A stretch of DNA of 64,000 nt, taken from positions 1,462,766-1,526,765 of the forward strand of contig JAMWFC010000037.1 in assembly GCA_027475525.1 (NCBI GenBank). The letters are read 5' to 3'. The notes beneath the pieces were generated by a model. That model did no database searches and was not told the origin of the DNA. It was given only the letters and a program-made list of their open reading frames with translations. Shown here piece by piece: positions 34,066 through 45,365 of the stretch; the stretch's first letter is position 1; the number at the start of each line of letters is the position of its first letter. Both the position numbers and the translations under genes were made by a program. This stretch comes from Macrolepiota albuminosa (lineage: Eukaryota > Basidiomycota > Agaricomycetes > Agaricales > Agaricaceae).

Positions 34066-35425
34066 ATGGATCCTCCCACATTTCTGAACTGGGCCACTTT
34101 GTTTTTTCACCACTACCCTCCTGAGAGTATCCCTAAATTGGCCAATGAGGTGGTTGAGTTGGGTTGTCGCTGCCAGCTCCTGTGTGCTGCTTGTGAGATT
34201 TAGAGAGATGTGTCCCCATTAACGCGTTTTGGTATGGAGGCCACATGGAGCCAAGCTTTCCATGTGTGTGTGCTGCTATTCCTGGCACATTACCATGTCC
34301 TTCTGACAGTTGCCCAAATCTAGGAAATCACCACCGAGGACATGGCGGATTGTCTTCAGCTTTTGATGGAGGAAAGCTATTACCTGGTTAGTTACTGAGC
34401 CATCACCTCTCCTTCTTCCGTGTCCAACAGCATTCTGTTTTTAGTCCCCTCACAAGTATACCAGCGCTCATCTTTTTTGTGGTCCCCTTGAGGGTCCAGC
34501 AGTTGTGAGCAAGTATATTTCTTGGTTCAGCCCCTCTTGACTTGTCGTGTGTCTGCTCTTTGCCCCCCCCATGTCGCTTGAGTGAGGCAATTCCATCTTC
34601 TTCGTAGCGCCACTGGCCTGACAGATTCCCAGCTTTTTGCTTCTTGTGTCATAGATTTATGAAATACATTGTTGTTATCACGTTCTCGTGATGGTGCCAC
34701 ATAAGTTCTGTTTCCTAAGTCTCTTTGACCCTGCACAACATTGCTAGGTATATATCTGAGATTTTGGGTCTAGCGTTTTATGTCAGAGTCAGCACAATGC
34801 CTACTCCCTTCTTCCTCCTCAACAACACTACTCCAGTCTTTCGTCCTGAGGTGTTAGACCACCTTGAGATGTTCTTCGCTCAACTGCCCCCAGGCGGTAT
34901 TTGACACCACAATGGCAACATCCTTACCCTGATTTGGCACTATTGTTTACTTCTGGCTATGATCCAGGAGTGGCTTGTGGAGACCGAACAGCCCCTAAAT
35001 GTGGTAAGTTTCTGCAAGTGGCGTGGTTAAGTACCTTTTACGCGTCCCTCCAGCCTCCTGTTTCCGGTAGCCAAAGGTGCTTGGAGTTCCTACTTCTTGA
35101 AATGGATAACATTGTTAGTTCCTTTTTCCTTTCCTCCTTTCTGGTTTGCTAACTCCCTGTCTCCCCAGGTGCTGAAGTGGTTGCCCTTGCCAGACCTAAT
35201 TACCAAGGGATGTTTGTGCCGCTATGCTCAAGCGCGTTATTATTCCTTTTACACCTCTAGCTCCTTGCTTCAGAGCTGGAGTGCCACCTGCCCCCATCTA
35301 TGTGTCTCCTCCACCTGGCTTCTCTACTTTTCCCCCCAGGACTGCCTCCTCTGCTTCGTTGCCTCTCTTACCACCTGCACCACCTCCTTCACCCATGCTA
35401 CCTCACCGCAGGCAGCACCCTAGGC
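34066..35425 (+). pseudogene. Antisense accessory region B of Gypsy-1
   Basis: ATG at 34066 opens MDPPTFLNWATLFFHHYP and continues with stops (TAG after CAACEI) to about 34390. A second start at 34797 reads MPTPFFLLNNTTPVFRPEV and is followed by a stop and, after a possible splice, a Pro-rich frame near 35.2-35.4 kb. The two starts resemble each other in layout, a short conserved opening followed by an intron. The function is unknown, the sequence is decayed, and the exon borders are uncertain. Confidence 0.35.
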
Positions 35426-36256
35426 ACTCCAGTGGACATGTCAGAGGTCCTCACCATAGAGCCTAATGTAGCCAATTTGTTGATTATTGTTTGTTCTGTA
35501 GTTTTGAATAGTATGCTTATTTATGTTTGGTGGTTCTTTTCATGAGTGAAGTGCAAGGTGCTAGGGTCTAGCGCCCTACCCCATCATATCCTGTTACTGA
35601 TTGTCTTCTTCTTCTGGTGCTTTGTCATCATCCACTAGTTTAGTCTCCTCCAGTTCTCGAAGTTTAGCAGTGTCAATGTCCAGTGCCAACAAAGGTAGGG
35701 AAATGTGTTCACATGCTAAGTAGGGAATGAGTCGGAACGCCGCTACCGGTCAATGCAAAACTGAGCCATCCAAATTCACAAAGCACGTAGGCTCCTCCCC
35801 TGTTATGGGAAACTACTATGAGTGGTCCTAGGTACCGTGGTCACATCTTTTTGTTATGTGTTACCTGGATTTTCGAGTTTCTCATAAGGACCAGCGCTCC
35901 TGTTGTAAAGTTATAGTCCCTTATAGTGGCGCTATGCTCACTCTCAAATCATAGTGCTGCTTGTTGACATGCCTGGAATATGGTCTCATGTAAGCATTCA
36001 AGATCCTCTATACGGCGCTGTAAATCTATTGCTTGTCTAGCGATCATATCCATAGAAGCCAATAGTGAGTTTGGCAGAGGTTGCAAATAAGTCGCTTCCA
36101 CTATGTCAGCCGGTAGCAGTGGATGGGTACCAGTCGCAGCATAGTAAGGGGAGCAGCCATCCTTTTTTGTACAGTTACCTGTTCTGACTAAAAGACAGAG
36201 TAAGTCGCTTCGCTCCAGTGATTCTCATTGCCATTGACCGCCTTGAATAATGCCTG
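35426..36256 (-). other. Integrase C-terminal and downstream region of Gypsy-1, decayed
   Basis: This lies just downstream (minus sense) of the integrase core and would hold its C-terminal domain. No continuous frame remains. Confidence 0.4.
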
Positions 36257-36607
36257 TCAAACATCAAAATATGGCCTTTCTACAATACCGTTGGCTCGTT
36301 TGTTGTACCCTGAGACTCTTATATGCTGTATATTGTATTCTTTTGCCAAATAAGCAAGCACCTTAGCTATAGGCACCCCGTTGTCTGTAACAATCTTGTG
36401 TAGGGCCCCCCATTGGCAGATAACATCTTCAAACAGCCATTTAGCTATGGTGTCCGTGTTTTCTTGTTGTAACATGCGAAATTCTGGCCAGTGTACTAGG
36501 GAACACCTGCCTTGAATAATATACTTGTAGCACCCGGACTTGGGCATATGCATAGTGTCAACATATATTTTTCTGAACAAGGGCACTGAAGTTGCTACTG
36601 TAGGCAA
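36257..36607 (-). pseudogene. Gypsy-1 integrase core
   Basis: The frame contains IYVDTMHMPKS (first Asp), KIVTDNGVPI (second Asp) and RANGIVERPYFD (Glu), the D,D(35)E residues of a Ty3/Gypsy integrase. The N-terminal zinc-binding part to the right is broken by stops. The catalytic residues survive although the element as a whole cannot work. Confidence 0.78.
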
Positions 36608-36907
36608 AATAAGGACTTGACGAGTCTGTTGGACCTAGCAAAGATGACAAGTGCATATATACCATGCAATGTCGGCGCTAACTTGAGGCCACCAGAAGCG
36701 CTCTAGTAGGTTAGACCGTGTTGCGTAGAGTCCTCAGTGTCCCAAATTGTCGTGCATTGCTTGGAGAATTTGGATACGGCTATCCTGCTTGATTACTAAC
36801 TTGTGCATGCCGTCTCTATTTCACTGCCAGAGTCAGTCTTTGGTTAAGAAAAAGGTTGTCGCATATTGAATAAATGTGGCGTATTCCACATCAGTAAGGT
36901 TTTGAGG

Positions 36908-37693
36908 TCATTGCAAATCCTTTAGCCATTTCCTAACTTGGTCTACTCGCTGATCTTCTGCCTTTGCTTTAGCGCTTTGCAGTACTGCCAAATATAATAG
37001 CTTTTGGCTGTCTTCTTGCAAGGGTCTGGGTTCCTTGACTATCTTTAGATCATTAAATGGCTTAGTAATGTTATAGATACTGGCCATGTAAAAAGTTGAT
37101 GGCACCTCATATGGTTTAGGTTGATATGGCACCAAAGGGTGTAACCAGGTGGAGACTGGTTGATCTTTGCAAAGCAAGGGTATAGGTAGCTGAATGATAT
37201 GGATAAATCCATGTAGTCGATCAATCCAGTTGTCAAATGCTTCATTGTTGCTTTTGTCTAGCGCCTTATCCTCTGGCTGTCGTGGGTGTTGAGATAAGCC
37301 ATCTGGCCCGTGGAATGCACTTTTCACATGAACTAACTCAAAGTGGAACATTAGTATTGCTACAACCCAGCGGTTCATGCTAGCTGAGGGTTGGATGTCT
37401 GGATTCTGCAACATTCCTTTAATGTAACGAGTGTCGACCTTGACAATCAGATTCTGGACCCCTATAAGGTATATGCGTAACACTTGAAACACCTGAAACA
37501 AGCCATATAATTCTAGCTTGGGTTGGCTGTAGCATGATTCTCTGTTGTTAAGGGTAATCGACCCAAAGCAGTTGTAGCACCTAATCTTGTGATTTGTGCT
37601 GTCACACTGACACAGGAAAAAGCCAACTGCAATGTATGAAGTGTCAATGGCAAGTATGACAGGATTAGTGGTAGTATAGTCAATGGGCACCAA
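36908..37693 (-). pseudogene. Gypsy-1 RNase H
   Basis: PVILAIDTSYIAVGFFLCQC carries the first catalytic Asp in the Gypsy RNase H pattern; NNRESCYSQPKLELYGLF carries the Glu and VKVDTRYIKGML the next Asp. FELVHVKSAFHGPDGLSQ is the end of the domain. It follows the RT on the minus strand after a few stops. Confidence 0.78.
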
Positions 37694-37801
37694 AGGCTTT
37701 GCTTCCTGTAGTGCCTTGACTAAATCCTTTTGGGCATTAATTTGATCAGGTCCAAACTTGAAGGGTACCCCTGAGTGGGTTAAGCAATTGAAAGCATGTG
37801 C

Positions 37802-39046
37802 TCAATGCGCAAAATGATGAATGAACATGCAAAGGACGTCTACTGTGCCTAGAAACACATGAACTTCCAAAAGGTTATGGCAGACTCCCCACTTCTCAAG
37901 CAGCACTAATCGGCTTTCTTCAGAGATTCTGCCATCGGGCATGCAAACGTGGCCTAAAATTTTAAATTGCGGCACACAAAGAACCAACTTGTGGCCTGAA
38001 AACGTCCTGCCGCAATATTTCATGCGCTGTAAAACTCAGTTGACCAATTGAAAGAAGTCCCATAGCGCCATATGAATTTTGGGGTTCTCTGGATGGACTT
38101 CAGGTTCACCATTTATTAGATGCCAATCTTTTGGTCCCTTAACACCTATGTTGTCAATAAAACTGAGCATGTGGTGAGGTATCTCCGGCTGTAAAATAAA
38201 TGTAATGTCATCATGGAATATAGGCACTGAGTTGGTCCATCCCATGGGGAGCGTTACTAGCCGTAGCGTCCCAAATGGTGTTTGGAACATTGTTAAGTCT
38301 CTGGAGGATGGATGAATTAAGCGCTCATTGTAGCCCATGTACAAATCCAGGGTAGCGCCACAGATGCAGCCTGCGAAGGACTCAGTGACATAATCAGGGA
38401 AAGGTGGTACCCCTGAATGACAAATCGTAACTTTGTTTAATGGCTCTAAACTGTGAACTATATGCAGCTTCCCATTTTTCTTGAGGATGCAAAACCATCA
38501 CGAGTGGTAGGCCAAATTAGAAGGCTCATATACACCTGCCAATATCTTAGAACAAATAATCTGGCATACTTCAGCTTCTATTCTGGATGGAATTGGTCAG
38601 TTATGCTCGGTCCATGGCATGTGGGGGATAGTTGGTATAACTACTGGTGGAAAGAAGTCAGTTCTAAGTTTACAGTGCTCTGAGTCTTCCCAAGCAAATG
38701 CTTCATTTTGCTTCTGCATAATGTCAACTAGTACATCCAGTTCCACTTTTGATAGAAAGCCTGTATCATGGGCACTTAGGAATAGCACCTTTTGTTCTGC
38801 CATAAACTGTCCTGTGCGTTCAAAGGGCGGTGGATTCGGGTCAAGTTTGGGAAGTGTCACTAATGGGTTGCCAATTATCTTTCTTTCAATCCAAAATTCT
38901 TTGGGCATGGTACTCGCTACCAGTTTTGTCTTAAGTGCTATGGGCTTGTACTTCTTTTTGACCTGAACCCCTTTGCGCTTAAGGGTACTGTTGTTAGCAA
39001 ACACATTATATGTAGAATTTTGGTTTCTGGTGAAACCAGATATCAA
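37802..39046 (-). pseudogene. Gypsy-1 reverse transcriptase
   Basis: Pieces in order: KELWIERK-like pre-RT region (KEFWIERKIIGNPLVTLPKL), HCKLRTDFFPPVVIPTIPH, then SSRDLTMFQTPFGTLRLVTL and MLSFIDNIGVKGPKDWH. The catalytic YxDD box is FIDN here, so one of the two Asp residues is lost. In-frame stops separate the pieces. This polymerase is inactive. Confidence 0.8.
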
Positions 39047-39555
39047 AGGTTCTTTAACGTCAGGAGTAGAAACAAAGTAAGTGTCTGTAGAAAGGTTTTA
39101 AGCAATATCTGAAGCTGTGAGGTATAGATATGATAAAGTTTTGCTGGTAAGCGACAAAGAAGAGTCCAAAATTTTGGGGGCTAAAGGGGTATGTGATATA
39201 TGAGTTACTCGCCTGGTTCGATGATTATAGTCCAAAATAAGTGCTTCATCTCCATGATCCTCATCACTCATCTCCTCGATGGTGCTGGAAAACACTTGCA
39301 GGGGTCATTGCTAATGTAAGGTTGTTTTCTTGGTCCAGGCTTTTGGAATTTCCCCCATGGAAATGTTGGGACTGTTCTTCTGACTCCTGAATTAGGGTCA
39401 CTAATAGTTAGCATTGTTTCGTCTTTGGACATTGTCTTGACTATTGATCAAGCTAGCACGTCAAAGGGCCTTCCTAATAGTAAGTCATATGTGGGCGACC
39501 TAAGAATGTGTATTTGCAGGTAAAACGTAAGGTTGCCAATAGCACATAGAACGTT

Positions 39556-39885
39556 TCAGGCCATTCCCAAAGATTGATCAATAGTGCCATTAGCACTTTG
39601 CATATTAAGAATAATTGTTGGGTCGTAAATGATGCCAAGTTTGTTAGCGACGTCAGCAGCCATAGAAATGATCTGAGATCCACTATCCACAATAGACTCA
39701 ATTTCACTTTTTCCATCCACAGTCAGCATGATCAAACGAATAGCGTGAGAGTCCTGAGCTACAGTCAGGATAGCGGGATCGTTGCTAGATCTTAGCGACT
39801 TAAGGTAGGTTTCAACCAGGTCAATGGACGTAGCTTCCTTAGGTGGTGCAGCCTCTTCTTTGGTCTCTGGGGCTACAGTTTCCAT
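39556..39885 (-). pseudogene. Gypsy-1 aspartic protease
   Basis: IESIVDSGSQIISMAADVAN contains the DSG active-site triad of retropepsins, followed by the expected hydrophobic strands. A stop after SLGMA separates it from the flap and the LLLGRPFDVLA motif read in another stretch at 39.45-39.5 kb. Confidence 0.75.
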
Positions 39886-39951
39886 GATGTACGCGAACCT
39901 GAGTAGCGCATCGTTGCATTTGTCCAGTGTTGTTACATTGTTAGCTGCGTT

Positions 39952-40595
39952 TCATTGAGGGGTAACCATGGTATGCATCTGATTCCTGATGTCTGGTGCC
40001 ACACTGCACAATTCTCCTACCAATAGCGTAACCTGACTCTGCATAATGTGATCGAAAACTACCTTTGACTTTTCTAAGTCGTATATAGGCGCTATTGGTT
40101 GATAGCCACTCATTGGTTTGTCTGGTGCCCCAAAGTTGCGATTAAGAGGTGGGGCATAGTTGCCCCCAAGGCCAGCGTAAGGATATAGCGGTAGTTTCAT
40201 AATGGCAGATGCCTTAGTCGCTTCTGAAATGTCTTCATTAGCGCTAGAGGTCGACACTTTGGTTGGGGCAGAATCTGTTGTGGCACCTGAGGGTCTATAG
40301 TCCTTCAAAGGCTGCTTGCGCTAGAGGTCGACACTTTGGTTGGGGCAGAATCTGTTGTGGCACCTGAGGGTCTATAGTCCTTCAAAGGCTGCTTGCCCTT
40401 TCTGATCTCTACCCCATCGAAGACCTGATTCTTTAGTGACTTCAATTCCTTTTCTAGCATCTCAATTCTTTCTTCACATAACAATGTAGGTTGGTTGCTG
40501 ACAGCGTTAAGCTGGAGCACCTCATGAATTAGCGCTTGTTGTGGAGTTGTTTCTGCTTCTGTTGTTGCCACACTGTTTAGGTTACCGGTTGCTAG
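39952..40595 (-). pseudogene. Gypsy-1 gag, C-terminal part
   Basis: It continues the gag frame from 46692 after Gypsy-2 is removed: minus-strand QGN then LATGNLNSV join in frame across the target site. A helical region (ERIEMLEKELKSLKNQV) follows. A 77-bp duplication at 40241-40394 splits the frame; both frames carry the same SAPTKVSTSSA stretch, so the frame is continuous without it. Confidence 0.75.
40241..40394 (+). repeat. 77-bp-period tandem duplication in gag
   Basis: Bases 40241-40317 and 40318-40394 are identical; two further bases match by chance. Removing one unit joins two overlapping gag frames into one. Confidence 0.97.
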
Positions 40596-40600
40596 GTTCC
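40596..40600 (+). repeat. Target-site duplication of Gypsy-2 (left)
   Basis: GTTCC, repeated exactly at 46687-46691 directly after the 3' LTR. Confidence 0.9.
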
Positions 40601-40834
40601 TGTAGCGTAGTCCGCTATGTGGCGTTGGCCACATAGCTTTACTTACTGTATAGTAGTCACTATTATATTATATTTATTATAATATAATATTAATTTACAT
40701 TATTATATAACTAGTTTACCAGCTGCTTACAAAGCAGCTTATTTTTGTTGTATACTACATTGTCAATAGACCGGTCTGGTCTGATTCAGTGTTGTGTGCA
40801 CACTAAGCTCTCCAAAATCCGTAACTTCGTTACA
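40601..40834 (+). repeat. 5' LTR of Gypsy-2
   Basis: 234 bp, TG...CA, with a very AT-rich middle (tattatatttattataata) and the short palindromes tggcgttggccaca and cagctgcttacaaagcagct. Confidence 0.92.
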
Positions 40835-40910
40835 TTTTTTTGAATCCGCCAGCTAGGATCTATTGCCTAGCATCCGACGTCAGTCGCTGAGTTTGTTGAC
40901 AGAACTCTAT

Positions 40911-41064
40911 CAGCTTCTTGAGCTTCTTGCACAGCCACACCATGCAAATTTCAAACAGGGGATCAATGAGTAATCCCATACCTGCAGCAGCTTCTTGAGC
41001 TTCTTGCACAGCCACACCATGCAAATTTCAAACAGGGGATCAATGAGTAATCCCATACCTGCAG
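40911..41064 (+). repeat. Exact 77-bp tandem duplication at the gag start of Gypsy-2
   Basis: Bases 40911-40987 and 40988-41064 are identical over exactly 77 bp, covering the leader and the first gag codons (ATG at 41043; its counterpart at 40966). Confidence 0.97.
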
Positions 41065-42455
41065 TGCCTACTGACGGCGGGCAAAATGCCCACGACCTAC
41101 GGGGAGACCCAGCAGACACCCAGGACGTGTCAGCGTCCAATGCGGGTCAAGTAAGACCCAAGGCTCGAGACCGAGGTCAGAGTACTGACCTGGCCGGGAA
41201 TGAGAGCGAGGCCCGGAGAGCTGAAAGCTCACAGCAGGACGGTCTGCAATGCCTCCAGGACAAGATGCCTGGGGGATTAACGCCCCCAGTTACGCAGCTG
41301 CCAGGAGGACTGCGACGGTCTAGCCGATTGGCTTCCAAAGGACCCCTGGAGGACGGCCGACAGTCAACCGGCGCCTATGGCGCCCCAGGAGACGCCGAGT
41401 CGTCAGTACGGACTGGGAGAGCCCTCCCTCTGAACCGGAGTAGTGGGACCAGGCAGTCCACCGTGGGCTCAATGCCTTCTAAAATGGCGGAAGCCTGCAT
41501 AGAGGAGGTACCAGAGGAGGCTGCAAGGCCTGAAGTATCCCGCGTGGAAAACCAATTCCCGCGCACACCAGCAGTGGAGGAAGCTCTGGAGGTTGTAGAG
41601 CTTCCAGAGGTGATGGAGTCGTCAAGTGACGACGACGCTGGAGCAGAGGAGCAGCGGCTGAAAACTGCATACACCGTGCGCTTGCGGGTGTTCTGGGACT
41701 TGCACCCAGAGGTGATGAAATACACCACCCAAGCACGACTCGAGCACTACGCGTCAGCCCATATAGTAGCACTTAGGCGACAAGGGCACGAAGTGCCCAA
41801 TGTATTCAGTACAAAATATACTGATTTGATGGTGAGAGTGCTCACGATGGAGCTGCAAATGTATGTGCAGCGGAAGGCCACACAGCAATCAGGGGCCTCG
41901 ACCCCCTGGAGCCACATGTCCGAGGAATGCTCGGCACAATGCAATCAAGACGTTGGAATCGAGCTAGTGGAGGCACTAGCATGGGCGCAAGAAGTGCCCG
42001 AAGGAAGACCGGTGAGTACTTTCTATACTCCAGCAGGACAAGGGTGGCGTGAGGAGCCCCCACACATGCGTAACCACAACCGTAGGACAGATATGTCAGG
42101 TCTGGATGGGCACAATAGTACCATGCTCAAGGTGGAGAGCGGGGCATCTGTGATGCCGCGCGTGCCCATGGCCGAAACGTTGAGCGACAGAGTTGCGTAT
42201 CAACATATGCGCAATGGCGACCTCAGGACTAAGGGACAGTCTCTTATCGACAATCAGGGCATCGTATTCAAGGGCACTAAGCCCATTGATGAGATGCGTC
42301 GTCAATTCGTCACGCAGGGTCAGGAGAATCAAGCTTCTCCAGTTCCAGGGCAGTGCAACGATTATGATCGAGGAGACTTCCTCGATCGAGATGGCGCCAC
42401 GAGATGTGATGTCCCTGGTAATGGCCGGGATGACGACCCTAGGTCGATTCCTTGA
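41043..42455 (+). CDS. Gypsy-2 gag, N-terminal frame
   Basis: Starts MSNPIPAVPTDGGQNAHD and runs 470 codons through a Pro/Ser-rich and acidic region (VMESSSDDDAGAEEQ) with a helical part (TARLEHYASAHIVALRRQG-like, TQARLEHYASAHIV). This is the disordered front of a chromovirus-type gag. The frame ends at 42455, and the capsid continues in another frame at 42663, so a frameshift separates them; whether it is programmed or a mutation is unclear. Confidence 0.7.
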   Translation: MSNPIPAVPTDGGQNAHDLRGDPADTQDVSASNAGQVRPKARDRGQSTDLAGNESEARRAESSQQDGLQCLQDKMPGGLTPPVTQLPGGLRRSSRLASKGPLEDGRQSTGAYGAPGDAESSVRTGRALPLNRSSGTRQSTVGSMPSKMAEACIEEVPEEAARPEVSRVENQFPRTPAVEEALEVVELPEVMESSSDDDAGAEEQRLKTAYTVRLRVFWDLHPEVMKYTTQARLEHYASAHIVALRRQGHEVPNVFSTKYTDLMVRVLTMELQMYVQRKATQQSGASTPWSHMSEECSAQCNQDVGIELVEALAWAQEVPEGRPVSTFYTPAGQGWREEPPHMRNHNRRTDMSGLDGHNSTMLKVESGASVMPRVPMAETLSDRVAYQHMRNGDLRTKGQSLIDNQGIVFKGTKPIDEMRRQFVTQGQENQASPVPGQCNDYDRGDFLDRDGATRCDVPGNGRDDDPRSIP

Positions 42456-42662
42456 GATGAGGGCAATTATGCCCACAGTCGAGGAGGCTCGGGACGTCCT
42501 CTGCAGGGTGGACGAGGGAAGTCACTTCCCCATGCCGCTGATTTGGCAACTAGATCCCTGGGTCAGCGGGAGGCCATTCGAATGCATCATGAAGCCATGC
42601 ACGATCGCCTGCATTGAGTAGTCGATGATGCCCTGGGTGTAACCTTACAGTTACCAGATGGA

Positions 42663-44351
42663 GTGAAGCTGTGTAAAGCAGACAGTAGGCACATTCACGC
42701 CTATACAGGCACGTCCAAGTTCAGCGACCTGGAAGATTGGGCAATGGATGTATGCACCCATCTCGCCATGTGCTTATACGGAGGCAACCATATGGAACGA
42801 GAACGAATCTTCATTCTTTCTGAGTTCTTGGCTGGAGAGGCCATGAGATGGTTTCGACAGGCAGTACTGCACGTCAACCGTGTCCAATATGACTGGACGT
42901 TCAAGGGAGTCCTTACAGGACTATACGATCGATTCGTGCACCCCTCAACGCTCCAGGATGCAAGGCAGGACTTCCAGTCTGCCAAGTATACCGAGAAGTT
43001 GGGAGTGCAAGGGTTCTATGATACCCTTAATGACCATGCCCAGAACATGGCAGTATACCTGGATGGGTATACAATGCTCGAAACGTTCCTGGATGGCATT
43101 CCAGTGGACATGCGCCGCTATTTGATACGTGAGGACGGATTGTCCCCAGAAGTCAACGATGTGGAAGAGTTTGTGGCATATGCCATCAGGTATGAGCAGT
43201 CTCTGAAGACTGCTAACCACTACAAACATTGGAGTGGACACAAAGAGGGACCCAGGCGACTACCGCCTGGTGGGACACCCTCAGGGGGTCAGCATGTGGG
43301 GACCTTCCTGGCCAAAAAGACCGATTTGGACCATGACTGCAACACGCGGTTTGTTGTACGCAGAACCCCTGCTGCGACCCAAGGGCAGAGCCGCCCACGC
43401 CCAGAGCGGGCGCCGGACAGAGAACGTCCTAAACCAAGGCCGGACTTCAAGCTGGCCAACCCACCAGGGCAGACAGGGACTTGTTTCGCGTGTGGCCAAC
43501 CAGGCCACTACGCTACCAACTGCCCCGCAAAGCCGGGAGCCCTGAGGAAGGGGTATACCCCCCGCGCCCACCTTCAAGCTGCACATACTGCAGCCACGAG
43601 TGGGAGTGACGGAGACGTATCTGCTGAGTCTGAGGCAGAGCACCCCACAAACGACCAGGAGCCCCCAGAGGAGGCATCGGGCGCCAAGCCCAAGAGTGTG
43701 GTCGTGGAGGGGGAGGAGTACATCACAGTTGACGTATATGACAACGTCTACGACAACAAGTACTACAGTCACGACAGCGACTCTGAGTGCCTAGCGGCGA
43801 TGACAGATTGGCCGTCCACAAATGATCCTGAAAGGAATAACGTGGTTTGGATGAAGAAGGTGACTCTTTGTCGTGCAGAGGGCACTTTGCAGCGCCCTAC
43901 ATTGAAACAAGCAGACAAGGAGTGCCTGGTCTCGTATGTGGACGTAGACGGCCACAAGGCATGGACCCTATGGGACTCTGGGAGTACTATATTGGGCATA
44001 ACGCCCCAGTTTGCCCATGTGTACGGAATATCCGTGCAGGAGTTGGATACGCCATTGGCGTTACAGCTGGGCACCGTAGGGAGCCGAGCCATGGTGCAGT
44101 ATGGGACAAATGTGACTGTCCAAACGCCGGGCTCACGTAGCTGGGAATACATGAATGTAGCGAACTTCGATCGCTACGATATGATACTGGGAACGCCATT
44201 CATGCGGCGTAACAAAGTCATACTAGACTTTGACCACTGTCAGGTACTAGTGAATGGGAAAGTGATCCCAGCCAAACGAGCTACAGCAGACGACACTGAT
44301 AATTGTCTGCGACGTTATCGCACTATGGAGAAACGCAAGGACTCTCCATGA
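42663..44351 (+). CDS. Gypsy-2 gag capsid, CCHC knuckle and protease
   Basis: The 562-codon frame has the capsid region (LEDWAMDVCTHLAMCLYGG, RWFRQAVLHVNRVQYDWTFK, FLDGIPVDMRRYLI), a nucleocapsid zinc knuckle CFACGQPGHYATNCP, then an aspartic protease with TLWDSGSTILGITPQFAHVY and YDMILGTPFMRRNKVILDF. These package RNA and cleave the polyprotein. The frame is intact, in contrast to the surrounding Gypsy-1, which supports recent insertion. Confidence 0.88.
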   Translation: MKLCKADSRHIHAYTGTSKFSDLEDWAMDVCTHLAMCLYGGNHMERERIFILSEFLAGEAMRWFRQAVLHVNRVQYDWTFKGVLTGLYDRFVHPSTLQDARQDFQSAKYTEKLGVQGFYDTLNDHAQNMAVYLDGYTMLETFLDGIPVDMRRYLIREDGLSPEVNDVEEFVAYAIRYEQSLKTANHYKHWSGHKEGPRRLPPGGTPSGGQHVGTFLAKKTDLDHDCNTRFVVRRTPAATQGQSRPRPERAPDRERPKPRPDFKLANPPGQTGTCFACGQPGHYATNCPAKPGALRKGYTPRAHLQAAHTAATSGSDGDVSAESEAEHPTNDQEPPEEASGAKPKSVVVEGEEYITVDVYDNVYDNKYYSHDSDSECLAAMTDWPSTNDPERNNVVWMKKVTLCRAEGTLQRPTLKQADKECLVSYVDVDGHKAWTLWDSGSTILGITPQFAHVYGISVQELDTPLALQLGTVGSRAMVQYGTNVTVQTPGSRSWEYMNVANFDRYDMILGTPFMRRNKVILDFDHCQVLVNGKVIPAKRATADDTDNCLRRYRTMEKRKDSP

Positions 44352-44366
44352 CTTGGCCGGTGCAGA

Positions 44367-45365
44367 GTGCCGGCCGTGGAGGATGTGGAGGAGGAAGTGC
44401 AGGCTATGCCTGGACTGAGCGCAGACCACAACATGGTAATGATGAGCGAGGAGGAGTATCAAGCCTCCAAGAGGAGCAACGAGCAAATAATCGCTCCTGA
44501 GATTCGAGGCGCAAGGCCTCCAGACAAACGCCATCGAAAGGTGAGACGACGGGAGGACTCAGTGGATGTATGTCCACCTACGTCCTCACAATTCAAGTTG
44601 GAAGACTTGGAAGACAGCATCCGAGAGGCGGAAGCCTCAGAAGAGGGGGACACACGGTCCCTATGGGAGCGACCAGCCCCCCTACCGGAGTACGACTGGG
44701 CATACGACCCCCGAATGCCGCAAGAGTGGAACGAGCTGGTGGCAGCCACGTGTGCGCAAAATGCGCACCAGAGATGGATGACCGTCAAACCAGCGTATCG
44801 CCAGCCAGCCCCGGACGAGGTATCCGTAGCGTACTCGCTTGTACGTGAAGGAAGAAGCCTCGTGGCTTATAAGGCAGCGGCAGCAGGTGCTCCGCTGAGA
44901 CTACATATACCTGATGACAGTGTCAATCGGGTGCTCGCAATGCGTGAGCAGTATGCACCGCCGCCTCGGCCACCCTCAGAGACGGTGGAAGTACTTCCCC
45001 CGGTACGCATGAAGGGGAAACAGAAGGCGACAAGCCTTCGTGAGGAAGATATTCCTCGGTTGCATCAGCAATGGCAAGAAGAATTTGCTGACATGGTCAA
45101 TGGGACCAAGGAGGAGCTCCCGCCATGGCGGGAGGTGAACCATGAGATTAATCTCATAGACGAGAACAAGCAGTATAAGTACCACTTGCCGCGCTGTCCG
45201 CGCGCCCTCCAGGAGCAACTATGCGATAAGACTAATCGCTATTTGAATGCTCAATGGTGGTCCCCATGCACCACCGCTCAAGCTGCACCGTTATTGTGCA
45301 TCCCGAAAAAGGATGGAACCCTTCGAACAGCTCTTGATGCGTGTCAGCACAATGACAATACTGCG
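44367..45365 (+). pseudogene. Gypsy-2 pol fragment (start of reverse transcriptase)
   Basis: A linker with MKGKQKATSLREEDIPRLHQ leads to the RT N-terminus: VNHEINLIDENKQYKYHLPR, LNAQWWSPCTTAQAAPLLCI, PKKDGTLRTALDACQHNDNT. Homology to RT stops right there, before the first catalytic Asp, at ~45365. All of RT palm, RNase H and integrase are missing. The change is abrupt with no inserted sequence, so it is an internal deletion joint. Confidence 0.82.
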
